This document shows positions 10,101 through 18,517 of a DNA stretch of 64,000 bases, piece by piece. Position numbers and translations under genes: made by a program. The stretch is from Flavobacterium hungaricum (lineage in GTDB: Bacteria > Bacteroidota > Bacteroidia > Flavobacteriales > Flavobacteriaceae): the NCBI RefSeq assembly GCF_015182285.1, contig NZ_PRDM01000001.1, forward strand, positions 930,001 through 994,000, read 5' to 3'. How positions within the stretch are numbered: position 1 is the first letter of the stretch; each line of letters begins with the position of its first letter. A model generated the notes under the pieces. It was given only the letters and a program-made list of their open reading frames with translations. It was not told the origin of the DNA and made no database searches.

Positions 10101-13100
10101 GAGACAGTTAGATATCTATGGAGCATCATTTAGATTTAAAGATGCTGTAATTACAGGGAATGCGACACCAATTTGTGAAGGAACGGGAACTACTTTAACA
10201 GCTAGCTCTACTGTACCAGGAGAAACATTTGCATGGTATGATTTACCTAGCGGTGGTGCATTGCTGTCTTCTACAGCTTCGTTATCAACAGGGAACTTAC
10301 CTGCTACTACTATTTATTATTTAGAAACAGCTAGAGGAACTTGTCAAAATAGTGCCCGCCAGCCTGTTGCGGTTACAGTAAATCCGTTGGCACTAAGTAC
10401 AGATATCACAATTGCAAGCCCGATAGAGGCTGGATGTGACGGCACAGCAATTTTGGCACCTGCCTCTACGATAGCCGGGGCACAGTATAGATACTATACC
10501 CTTGCAGATAAATCTGTAGAGATTACAGGAAGTTCTGTTGCGGGGGTTCCTAATGCAGTCTTCTCAAAAAATCCTACTACTGGGGCATTGTCAATTTCAG
10601 GATTGGATGCGACTAATACTCCGTTTACATACTATATTTCTGTTTCGGGTACTGCAACATGCGAAAATGCAATCAATACACTAAAACCTGTAACAGTAAC
10701 TCTTCCAACAGCAACGACTTTAAATGTAGATTCTGCATTAGCAGGCTGTGGAAGTGCCAATTTACGAGATGCTATTGTTAATTTTGACAGTACAGGAAAC
10801 ACAACGTATAGATTTTATAATTCAGCAAATACTGAAATTACTGGCGATCAGGCGTCTAATATAACGGCGAACGGTACTTATTCGATAGAAGCTCAAGGTA
10901 ACGGTGTTACTTGTCCTTCTGTTCGACAATCGGTTACTGTTACAATTAATGCCTTACCAACATTAGTTATTACTAATCCATCAGAATCGGTAAACATAGG
11001 AACAAATGTAGCCTTGACTGCAGTTTCTAACGGAACAATTGTGTGGTATGATCCACAAGGAAATCAGTTGAATCCACCTACAACAGGAGTTTTAAATACA
11101 CCTGGAGTTTACACTTATACAGTAGTTGCCACACTAGGAACTTGCAGTGTAACGGGAGTAAAAGTTATTAATGTGATTGACTTGACTAATTGTCAGTCTT
11201 TAACAGAGAGAGTATATGCTGACGGACAAACTGTTGGATCTATTATCACTGGAGGTGTTTCTGATGCTGCAAATGCAGCGGACGGAAATCCGCAAACATA
11301 CTCTACTATAAATACAGGAATTGGACTTTTAGGAGTTGGTACCACATGGCAGAATTTAACTTGGCCGGGTAATATCGTAAAAGGAACTCCAGTAACTGTA
11401 AAATTAGGTTCAGAATACAGTTTATTGGCAGTTGGACAAAATTTATCAGTAATCGGAACTAAAGCGGGGGTTGATATCGGAACAATGCAGTCAGTATCTG
11501 GTTCATTATTAAATTTAATCTCAGGAGATAACACTTATGAGTTTACTTTTGTTCCTTCTAATGCCTCAGGTCCGCAAGATTACGATGGAATCAGAATTCA
11601 ATCTGCATCTCTAGTAAGTGTGGGACAAAATGTAAAAGTTTTTGATGCTTATTACAAACAGCCAACTACCACTGTTAGTTGTATCGGAGGAGATATTCAA
11701 GATGTATTTTATGGAGCAACAGATATCGGTATCGGTGCGGCTACTGCTTTAGTAGGAGTAAGTGATGCATTTAATGTTGCAGATAATGATATTACAACTT
11801 TTGCTACAATGTACAGCGGTGCAGGGGTCTTAGCAGCAGCAGATTTAACGGTTCAATTTAAAACGCCTTCTGTAGTAAGTGATACGTTACGAATTGTGAT
11901 TTCTAAACCAGCAACTCTTTTAGATGTTAATCTGCTTACAGGATTCACTATTCAACGTTACTTAGGAAATGTTGCGGTAGGAGCGCCTATTCAAAATACA
12001 AGTACTTTATTAAGCTTGAGATTATTGCCTGGAAATACGATGGCAGTGGCATTAGTTTCTTCTCCAACAGAAATTTACGACAGAGTAAGAATTCGTTTTG
12101 GAGGAGTTGCAGGTGTGCTGGAATTCTTAAGAGTTCACACTGTTGAAAGAAGTGCTAATACAACCGTTATAGGAGCAGATCCTGCGAACAAAATAGTAGT
12201 TTGTCCAGGAACCACAATTACACTTCAGATACCCGAGACCTCGTGTTCGACTTATATTTGGTACGATGCACCAACAGGAGGAACAGCAGTTTCAACAGGT
12301 ATTAATTTTACGGTACCGGCAAACTTAACCGCCGGAATTTATAAATATTATGTACAGCCGGTACGTTACGGATGTGAAACGTTTGCAAGAGGAGAAGTAA
12401 CTGTAGAAGTTAAAGCTTCTGCTCCAGTAAATGCTTTAACGGATATTACTTTAAATGGAGGAGCAGCAACTTCGATTTGTGCCCCTTCAGGAACAGTAAC
12501 TTTGGCAACCTCATTAAGCGGATCGCCGGCTTTAACGAATCCGGTTTATTACTGGTATAGTTTTAACGGAACTACAAGCCAATTGATTGCAGGGGAAAAC
12601 ACTTCGCAATTAATTGTTAATGGATTGGCACCAGGAACATACACTTATTATGTTGGTGTTAGTTCTGATGAATTTTGTGAAACAGCAGCAGCAGATAGAA
12701 AACAAATTACGTTCACAATTTTACCAGCGTCAACAGTAAATGATATTTTGGTTGATGATTTGGTAAGCTGTCACAGCGTGCCGGCATCACTAACGCCAAC
12801 AGCACCAACATTGAGTGCGGCAGTATTTACGTGGTATTTGGATGTAAATAAAACACAGCCAATCACAGATGGTGCTGTAATAAATGGTGTTACTTATGCA
12901 ATTAGTCCAGCAGGTGTTTTAACAGCAGTTGGATTAACAAAAGCAATGAGTCCGATTACTTATTATGTAGCTGTTTCTAGCACTAATACCTGCGAAAACA
13001 TCGCCGGAACTTTACAAGATGCGGTAATTATAATTAGTGATCCAGATACACCGACTTTGGTTACGCCAGGAACACAAAACTTCTGTGCGGCAAATGCGCC

Positions 13101-16100
13101 GACATTTGCAAGTATTCAAGTTAACGGAGCCAATATTGTTTGGTATACTGCTGCAACAGGCGGAACAGTAATTCCAGCAACGACAGCACTTACAAGTGGT
13201 GTTTATTACGCAGTATCTGGTGATTTGGCTACGGGCTGTGAAAGCTCGGTAAGACTAGAAGTTACCGTAATTGTAAGCGATCCAGGAACACCAACTTTGG
13301 TAACAGCAGGAACGCAAAACTTCTGTACAGTAAATGCACCAACATTTGCAAGCATTCAATTTAATCAAACTAATATTGTTTGGTATACAGCTTTAACAGG
13401 AGGTACATTGATTCCTTCATCAACAGCATTGACAACAGGTCAGTATTTTGCAGCAATTTTAGATCCGGCAACGGGTTGTGAGAGCGCAGTAAGATTAACA
13501 GTTGATGTTATTGTGAGCGATCCTGGAACACCAACATTGGTAACAGCAGGCACACAAAACTTCTGTTTAGAAGATGCACCTACTTTTGCTAATATTCAGA
13601 CTAATGAAGCAAATATTGTTTGGTATACTGCTTTAACAGGCGGTACATTTATTCCATCAACAACAGCATTGACAACAGGTCAGTATTTTGCAGCAATTTT
13701 AGATCCGGCAACGGGTTGTGAGAGTGCAGTAAGATTAACCGTTGATGTTATTGTAAACGATCCGGGAACACCAACCTTGGTAACAGCAGGAACACAAAAC
13801 TTTTGTACGGTAAACGCACCGACATTTGCAAGCGTTCAGTTCAATCAGACAAATATCGTTTGGTACACTGCTTTAACAGGAGGAACTGTTATAGCTCCAA
13901 CAACAGCTTTAACGACAGGCACATACTACGCTGCATTAACAGATGGTGTAACAGGATGCGAAAGTGCTGCAAGATTAACAGTTGATGTTATTGTAAGCGA
14001 TCCGGGAACACCAACTTTGGTTACAGCAGGAACACAAAACTTCTGTACGGTAAATGCACCAACGTTTGCAAGCATTCAATTTAATCAAACTAATATTGTT
14101 TGGTATACAGCTTTAACAGGCGGTACATTGATTCCTTCTACAACAGCTTTGACCACAGGTCAGTATTTTGCAGCAATTTTAGATCCTGCAACGGGTTGTG
14201 AAAGTGCAGTAAGATTAACAGTTGATGTAATTGTAAGCGATCCAGGAACACCAACCTTGGTAACAGCAGGAACACAAAACTTCTGTTTAGAAGACGCACC
14301 TACTTTTGCAAGTATTCAAACTAATGAAGCAAATATTGTTTGGTATACTGCTTTAACAGGCGGTACATTGATTCCTTCTACAACAGCATTGACAACAGGT
14401 CAGTATTTTGCAGCAATTTTAGATCCGGCAACAGGTTGTGAGAGTGCAGTAAGATTAACAGTTGATGTTATTGTAAACGATCCGGGAACACCAACTTTGG
14501 TTACAGCAGGAACACAAAACTTCTGTACGGTAAACGCACCGACATTTGCAAGCGTTCAGTTCAATCAGACTAATATCGTTTGGTACACTGCTTTAACGGG
14601 AGGAACTGTTATTGCTCCGACCACAACTTTAATAACAGGCACATACTATGCAGCATTAACAGATGGTGTAACAGGATGCGAAAGCGCTGCAAGGTTAACA
14701 GTTGATGTAATTGTAAGCGATCCGGGAACACCAACTTTGGTTACAGCAGGAACACAAAATTTCTGTACGGTGAATGCACCAACATTTGCAAGTATTCAGA
14801 CTAACGAAACTAATATTGTTTGGTATACAGCTTTAACAGGAGGTACATTGATTCCATCAACAACAGTGTTGACAACAGGTCAGTATTTTGCAGCAATTTT
14901 AGATCCGGCAACGGGTTGTGAGAGCGCGGTGAGATTAACAGTTGATGTAATTGTAAGCGATCCGGGAACACCAACATTGGTAACAGCAGGAACACAAAAC
15001 TTCTGTTTAGAAGATGCACCTACTTTTGCTAATATTCAGACTAATGAAGCAAATATTGTTTGGTACACAGCTTTAACAGGCGGCACATTTATTCCATCAA
15101 CAACAGCATTGACAACAGGTCAGTATTTTGCAGCAATTTTAGATCCAGCAACGGGTTGTGAGAGTGCAGTAAGATTAACCGTTGATGTTATTGTAAACGA
15201 TCCAGGAACACCAACCTTGGTAACAGCAGGAACACAAAACTTCTGTACGGTAAACGCACCGACATTTGCAAGCGTTCAGTTCAATCAGACAAATATCGTT
15301 TGGTATACTGCTTTAACGGGAGGAACTGTTATAGCTCCAACAACGGCTTTAACGACAGGCACATACTATGCAGCATTAACAGATGGTGTAACAGGATGCG
15401 AAAGCGCTGCAAGATTAACAGTTGATGTAATTGTAAGCGATCCGGGAACACCAACTTTGGTTTCAGCAGGAACACAAAACTTCTGTACGGTAAATGCACC
15501 AACATTTGCAAGTATTCAAACTACTCAGGCAAATATTGTTTGGTATACAGCTTTAACAGGCGGTACATTGATCCCTTCAACAACAGTGTTGACAACAGGT
15601 CAGTATTTTGCAGCAATTTTAGATCCGGCAACGGGTTGTGAAAGTGCAGTAAGATTAACAGTTGATGTAATTGTAAGCGATCCAGCTACACCAACAACAA
15701 CTGCAGCAGCACAGACATTCTGTTCAGGAACCAATCCTACGGTTGCCAATATTCAAGTAAACGAAAGCAATGTAGTTTGGTATACTGCTCCAACAGGCGG
15801 AACAGCTTTAGCTGCAACAACAGTATTAACAACAGCAACTTACTATGGAGCCGTAACAGATCCAGCAACAGGCTGCGAAAGCAGTGTAAGATTGCAAGTT
15901 GCGGTTACAGTAGGAAATACAGTTAATCCAACTACCAATAATGCGGCGCAGACATTTTGTTCTACAAATGCACCAACGTTTGCCAATATTCAGGTAAATG
16001 AAGGAAATGTAACTTGGTATACTGCTGCCACAGGCGGTACAGCTATTCCAACCGCAACATTGTTAACTTCTGGAGTTTATTTCGGAAATGTAATTGATGC

Positions 16101-17526
16101 AGCAACAGGCTGCGAAAGTACAACACGTCTGCAGGTAACGGTAACAGTTGTTGATCCTGCGGGAACTCCAACTACCAATAATGCAACACAAAACTTCTGT
16201 ACATTGAATAATCCGACAGTGGCAAATATTCAAGTAAACGAAGCCAATGTAATCTGGTATACTACAGCAACAGGAGGAACTGCATTGCCGCCAGCAACAG
16301 CATTAGCAACAGGCACTTATTACGGTGTAATTTCAAGTGCAGTTGGATGCGAAAACTCAGTTCGCTTGGCAGTGGCGGTAAATGTAAATGCACCAGCTGT
16401 AATTACAACACCAAGAACAGCGCAATCATTCTGTTTGAATGCTTTACCAACATTGGCCAATATTTTAGTTAACGAAGCGAATGTAGTTTGGTACACAAAT
16501 GCAACAGGAGGAACACCATTAGCAGCGAACACGCCGCTTACAGCCACAACTTATTACGCAGGAGCACTGAGTAATACTACAAATGGTTGTGACAATGGTC
16601 CTAGATTAGCGATTACAGTTTCGTTTGAAAATGATGCAGCAGTACAAATTGCAACAACAGATGATACACCTTGTGTTTTTAAAGGAGTAACATACTCAAT
16701 AGCAAACGGCAAATCAAGTTATCTATGGACAATTACCGGCGGTACGATTATTTCTGGAGGCGGTAATGCTGACGGTTCTGTAACAGTTTCTTGGTCAGAT
16801 ATTGGCCCAGGAAGAGTTGAGGTAGTTTATTTGAATAATTGTGATGAAAGAACGGTAAAATCACTTAATGTAAATGTGTCAAGCTGTTCAGACTTAACGA
16901 TTACACATACAGTAGACAATCCAACTCCAAACTTTGGCGATAAAGTAACTTTTACCATAACGGTAAATAACGTTGGCGAAGGAGATTTTATTAACACTAT
17001 AGTTAGTGATTTATTACCTAGCGGTTTACAATTAGTAAGTTCATCTGCATCTATAGGAACATATGACCCAGCTACACAACTTTGGACCATACCGACATTA
17101 AATGCTGGTCAAAGTGTAACACTGACTATTGTGGCAGAAGTTCTATCAAGCGGTAACTACACCAGTGTTGCAACTGTCGAAATTTCTACGCCTTTAGATG
17201 TTGATCCATCAAATAATTCGGCTTCGGTTACATTAGAACCAATTTGTTTGACGGTTTACAATGAGTTTACACCAAATAATGATGGAGCAAACGATCTGTT
17301 TAGAATTGATTGTATTGAATCTTATCCAAATAATGAGCTGAAAGTATTTAACAGATACGGAGCATTAGTGTACAGTAAAGTACATTATGAAAATGATTGG
17401 AACGGAACTGCAAATGTATCCGGAGTTGTTAATAGAGGAGATATGCTGCCAACAGGTACTTATTTTTATGTGATTACCATTGGAGATGGAACGGTTAAAA
17501 AAGGCTGGTTATCTATCATGAGATAA
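7114..17526 (+). CDS. Giant repetitive cell-surface protein, type IX secretion substrate (type B C-terminal domain)
   Basis: A 3470-aa exported, probably adhesive surface protein. ATG 7114 gives a signal peptide ending SFAQ; the in-frame TTG at 7051 would place 21 odd residues before it. The N-terminal third alternates five copies of a roughly 160-residue unnamed module (starting near nt 7210, 8467, 9682, 11191 and 11680) with Ig-like CHU_C-associated domains marked by WYDAPTGGT-type motifs. Then come 11 exact 80-residue Ig-like repeats (13036-15675), four diverged copies, a PKD-like domain (about 16660-16880), a DUF11-like domain (about 16900-17240) and a gliding-motility-associated C-terminal domain (VYNEFTPNNDGANDLF to the end). 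Each Ig repeat has two Cys (NFC and GCES). Type B domains are known to need a PorP/SprF partner for secretion, and the next gene encodes one. The function as adhesin is inference; SprB-like gliding is possible. Confidence 0.95.
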   Translation: MKKNSTFYDLAVHKRLLGLLFLLLICNKSFAQTFCRPVSNTNSISGLACIGATLTNPTGAYDNDPSLTTFTSLNTLVGVLCTVEETMRFGQTAQTGDQVVLYVGSGPGLLSLSLLSTASLQAKLNGANVGSSIAVNSPLLNLSLLPGNTVGVLRLTLPGPANEIQFNLGGAVTALTEFRIYDVRLEFAKPTVNGGLTQTVCSGSTAALTAVPAAGTSLAWYSSPSSTTALVTGNTFTTPALTTNTTYYIGVSRSVGGCESNERVPVVLNVSNPVAPAVSNVGTALCSSTPTQSTTLSLVNPIPGTTYNWFSVPSSGTSLATGTTYSPTVPLGTTSFYVEASIGGCISPTRTQVNVVSNPVPAAPTVLTQSVTIQSGQNATLSASTSEAGATINWYETLTGGTAVATNSPTFTTPILTASKTYYVETQSASGACVSTARIPVLVNVITTSVGCLQASSQQTLLNGLCVLCSSTNPNLSVDGDINTAARLTVPVGLINGWVQQTLQFSNPGKAGDIVDVELELPAGVLNVSALSYISLATYNGATFNNDRTSINNLLNVQLLGGNRFRASVVAGANFDRVEVRLGGLATLLTSLDIYQAAYRYKVPAISGNDPICSGAQANLTAALAVGETAAWYDAATGGNLLSSTASYTTPALTAGATYYVEITRNGCVNSERSPVSVSVVAPIAPVVTASSLDLCSGQTSTLTVQAPVAGTDYNWYDAASGGNLVFTGTSFTTPVLTANTSYFVEAAIGSCINATRTAVNLNVSPLPATPTVASSTVSIQSGQTVVLQVSNPVAGIIYDWYDAPTGGTLLTSNLNYTTPALTANTTYYIAARNAAGCVSAARASITVVVNKPITTCLQANNQTISNDGVLCLLCGAVVGTESLSVDTDINTATRLSIAAGLGGFVQQKLDFASTGLAGDIIEVELGLPTGVLDISALSYITLESYNGGTNNPDEVSISSLVNVQLLGGDRFRASFVAGADFTGVRVRLGGLLTALRQLDIYGASFRFKDAVITGNATPICEGTGTTLTASSTVPGETFAWYDLPSGGALLSSTASLSTGNLPATTIYYLETARGTCQNSARQPVAVTVNPLALSTDITIASPIEAGCDGTAILAPASTIAGAQYRYYTLADKSVEITGSSVAGVPNAVFSKNPTTGALSISGLDATNTPFTYYISVSGTATCENAINTLKPVTVTLPTATTLNVDSALAGCGSANLRDAIVNFDSTGNTTYRFYNSANTEITGDQASNITANGTYSIEAQGNGVTCPSVRQSVTVTINALPTLVITNPSESVNIGTNVALTAVSNGTIVWYDPQGNQLNPPTTGVLNTPGVYTYTVVATLGTCSVTGVKVINVIDLTNCQSLTERVYADGQTVGSIITGGVSDAANAADGNPQTYSTINTGIGLLGVGTTWQNLTWPGNIVKGTPVTVKLGSEYSLLAVGQNLSVIGTKAGVDIGTMQSVSGSLLNLISGDNTYEFTFVPSNASGPQDYDGIRIQSASLVSVGQNVKVFDAYYKQPTTTVSCIGGDIQDVFYGATDIGIGAATALVGVSDAFNVADNDITTFATMYSGAGVLAAADLTVQFKTPSVVSDTLRIVISKPATLLDVNLLTGFTIQRYLGNVAVGAPIQNTSTLLSLRLLPGNTMAVALVSSPTEIYDRVRIRFGGVAGVLEFLRVHTVERSANTTVIGADPANKIVVCPGTTITLQIPETSCSTYIWYDAPTGGTAVSTGINFTVPANLTAGIYKYYVQPVRYGCETFARGEVTVEVKASAPVNALTDITLNGGAATSICAPSGTVTLATSLSGSPALTNPVYYWYSFNGTTSQLIAGENTSQLIVNGLAPGTYTYYVGVSSDEFCETAAADRKQITFTILPASTVNDILVDDLVSCHSVPASLTPTAPTLSAAVFTWYLDVNKTQPITDGAVINGVTYAISPAGVLTAVGLTKAMSPITYYVAVSSTNTCENIAGTLQDAVIIISDPDTPTLVTPGTQNFCAANAPTFASIQVNGANIVWYTAATGGTVIPATTALTSGVYYAVSGDLATGCESSVRLEVTVIVSDPGTPTLVTAGTQNFCTVNAPTFASIQFNQTNIVWYTALTGGTLIPSSTALTTGQYFAAILDPATGCESAVRLTVDVIVSDPGTPTLVTAGTQNFCLEDAPTFANIQTNEANIVWYTALTGGTFIPSTTALTTGQYFAAILDPATGCESAVRLTVDVIVNDPGTPTLVTAGTQNFCTVNAPTFASVQFNQTNIVWYTALTGGTVIAPTTALTTGTYYAALTDGVTGCESAARLTVDVIVSDPGTPTLVTAGTQNFCTVNAPTFASIQFNQTNIVWYTALTGGTLIPSTTALTTGQYFAAILDPATGCESAVRLTVDVIVSDPGTPTLVTAGTQNFCLEDAPTFASIQTNEANIVWYTALTGGTLIPSTTALTTGQYFAAILDPATGCESAVRLTVDVIVNDPGTPTLVTAGTQNFCTVNAPTFASVQFNQTNIVWYTALTGGTVIAPTTTLITGTYYAALTDGVTGCESAARLTVDVIVSDPGTPTLVTAGTQNFCTVNAPTFASIQTNETNIVWYTALTGGTLIPSTTVLTTGQYFAAILDPATGCESAVRLTVDVIVSDPGTPTLVTAGTQNFCLEDAPTFANIQTNEANIVWYTALTGGTFIPSTTALTTGQYFAAILDPATGCESAVRLTVDVIVNDPGTPTLVTAGTQNFCTVNAPTFASVQFNQTNIVWYTALTGGTVIAPTTALTTGTYYAALTDGVTGCESAARLTVDVIVSDPGTPTLVSAGTQNFCTVNAPTFASIQTTQANIVWYTALTGGTLIPSTTVLTTGQYFAAILDPATGCESAVRLTVDVIVSDPATPTTTAAAQTFCSGTNPTVANIQVNESNVVWYTAPTGGTALAATTVLTTATYYGAVTDPATGCESSVRLQVAVTVGNTVNPTTNNAAQTFCSTNAPTFANIQVNEGNVTWYTAATGGTAIPTATLLTSGVYFGNVIDAATGCESTTRLQVTVTVVDPAGTPTTNNATQNFCTLNNPTVANIQVNEANVIWYTTATGGTALPPATALATGTYYGVISSAVGCENSVRLAVAVNVNAPAVITTPRTAQSFCLNALPTLANILVNEANVVWYTNATGGTPLAANTPLTATTYYAGALSNTTNGCDNGPRLAITVSFENDAAVQIATTDDTPCVFKGVTYSIANGKSSYLWTITGGTIISGGGNADGSVTVSWSDIGPGRVEVVYLNNCDERTVKSLNVNVSSCSDLTITHTVDNPTPNFGDKVTFTITVNNVGEGDFINTIVSDLLPSGLQLVSSSASIGTYDPATQLWTIPTLNAGQSVTLTIVAEVLSSGNYTSVATVEISTPLDVDPSNNSASVTLEPICLTVYNEFTPNNDGANDLFRIDCIESYPNNELKVFNRYGALVYSKVHYENDWNGTANVSGVVNRGDMLPTGTYFYVITIGDGTVKKGWLSIMR
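13036..15675 (+). repeat. Eleven in-frame 240-bp tandem repeats with a 720-bp higher-order period
   Basis: Eleven consecutive units of exactly 240 bp (80 codons), starting at 13036 and then every 240 bp. From 13276 the units fall into three types in fixed order: TVNAP...QYFAAIL, LEDAP...QYFAAIL, and NDP...TVNAP...TYYAAL. The triplet recurs three times (13276-13995, 13996-14715, 14716-15435) plus one extra first-type unit. This shows growth of the array by 720-bp duplications. Units after 15676 are diverged and vary slightly in length. Confidence 0.95.
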
Positions 17527-17573
17527 GCAGCTGCTATTAATCATCTAACTAATTAAACTAAATAAGTATCGTT

Positions 17574-18506
17574 ATGAAACTATATATAAAATCATTAGAA
17601 ACATATTTCATCTTAATATGTTCTTTTATCACGGTTTGTGCCACAGCACAACAGGATCCGGAGTACACTCAGTACATGTACAATACTATGGCGGTAAATC
17701 CAGCGTATGCTGGATCTACCGGAACCATAGAGGCAGCACTTTTATATCGTTCTCAATGGGTTGGAATTTCTGGAGCGCCAGAAACACAGTCTTTCTCTAT
17801 ACATTCGCCGCTGCGAAATGAAAAAGTGGGGTTAGGATTGAGCGTTGTAAACGATAAAATAGGTCCTTCCAACGAATTATATCTTGACGGAAACTTCTCT
17901 TACTCATTACCTCTTGGTTATGAAAAACGCTTGGCCTTTGGTCTAAAAGCGGGTATGAGAATGTTGAATATAGATTGGTCAAAAGGAAGATACTATGATA
18001 ATAATGACGTTTTATTAAATCAGAATATTGATAATCAAATGAAATTGGCGGTAGGAGCCGGAATTTACTACTACACAGAAAAATGGTATGTAGGACTCTC
18101 TGTTCCAAGTTTTATTCAGAATGATTATTATGACGACGTTCAGGAATCTATAGATTATGATCGTATGCATTACTATTTAATGGGAGGTTATGTTTTTGAT
18201 TTGAATCCAAATTTGAAATTTAAACCAGCATTTTTAGTAAAAGCCGTAAGCGGAGCACCAATTACAGCAGATGTATCGGCAAATTTTATGATTCAGGAAA
18301 AGTTTGTCATTGGGGGAGCGTATCGAACAGATGATTCTGTGAGTATTTTGGCAGGTTTTCAGATTTCGCCAAGTTTTTATCTCGGATATGCATTTGATTA
18401 CACGGTAAGTCAATTGAACAAATACAATGATGGTTCTCATGAGATCATCTTGCGTTATCAATTTGTGAAAAACCAAAGCAAAATTAAATCCCCTCGATTC
18501 TTCTAA
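17574..18506 (+). CDS. PorP/SprF family type IX secretion outer-membrane protein
   Basis: A 310-aa outer-membrane beta-barrel protein with signal peptide (ending CATAQ). The N-terminus after cleavage has the family signature QDPEYTQYMYNTMAVNPAYAGS, followed by RSQWVGISGAPETQSFSIHSPL and many alternating aromatic strands to a C-terminal strand ILRYQF. PorP/SprF-like proteins are known to be needed, each for its own partner, for secretion and surface attachment of type IX substrates with type B C-terminal domains. The position 47 nt behind such a substrate strongly suggests they are a dedicated pair. The third gene of the set follows 11 nt later. Confidence 0.95.
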   Translation: MKLYIKSLETYFILICSFITVCATAQQDPEYTQYMYNTMAVNPAYAGSTGTIEAALLYRSQWVGISGAPETQSFSIHSPLRNEKVGLGLSVVNDKIGPSNELYLDGNFSYSLPLGYEKRLAFGLKAGMRMLNIDWSKGRYYDNNDVLLNQNIDNQMKLAVGAGIYYYTEKWYVGLSVPSFIQNDYYDDVQESIDYDRMHYYLMGGYVFDLNPNLKFKPAFLVKAVSGAPITADVSANFMIQEKFVIGGAYRTDDSVSILAGFQISPSFYLGYAFDYTVSQLNKYNDGSHEIILRYQFVKNQSKIKSPRFF

Positions 18507-18517
18507 AAATAAAACCT

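Noticed and set aside
11193..11534. 113-codon antisense ORF within the adhesin gene
   Set aside because: A shadow frame: the sense strand has a clear conserved module there. The same applies to other antisense frames in repetitive parts.
13036..15675. CRISPR-like array
   Set aside because: The period is 240 bp, units are wholly coding and in frame, and there are no short spacers or cas genes.
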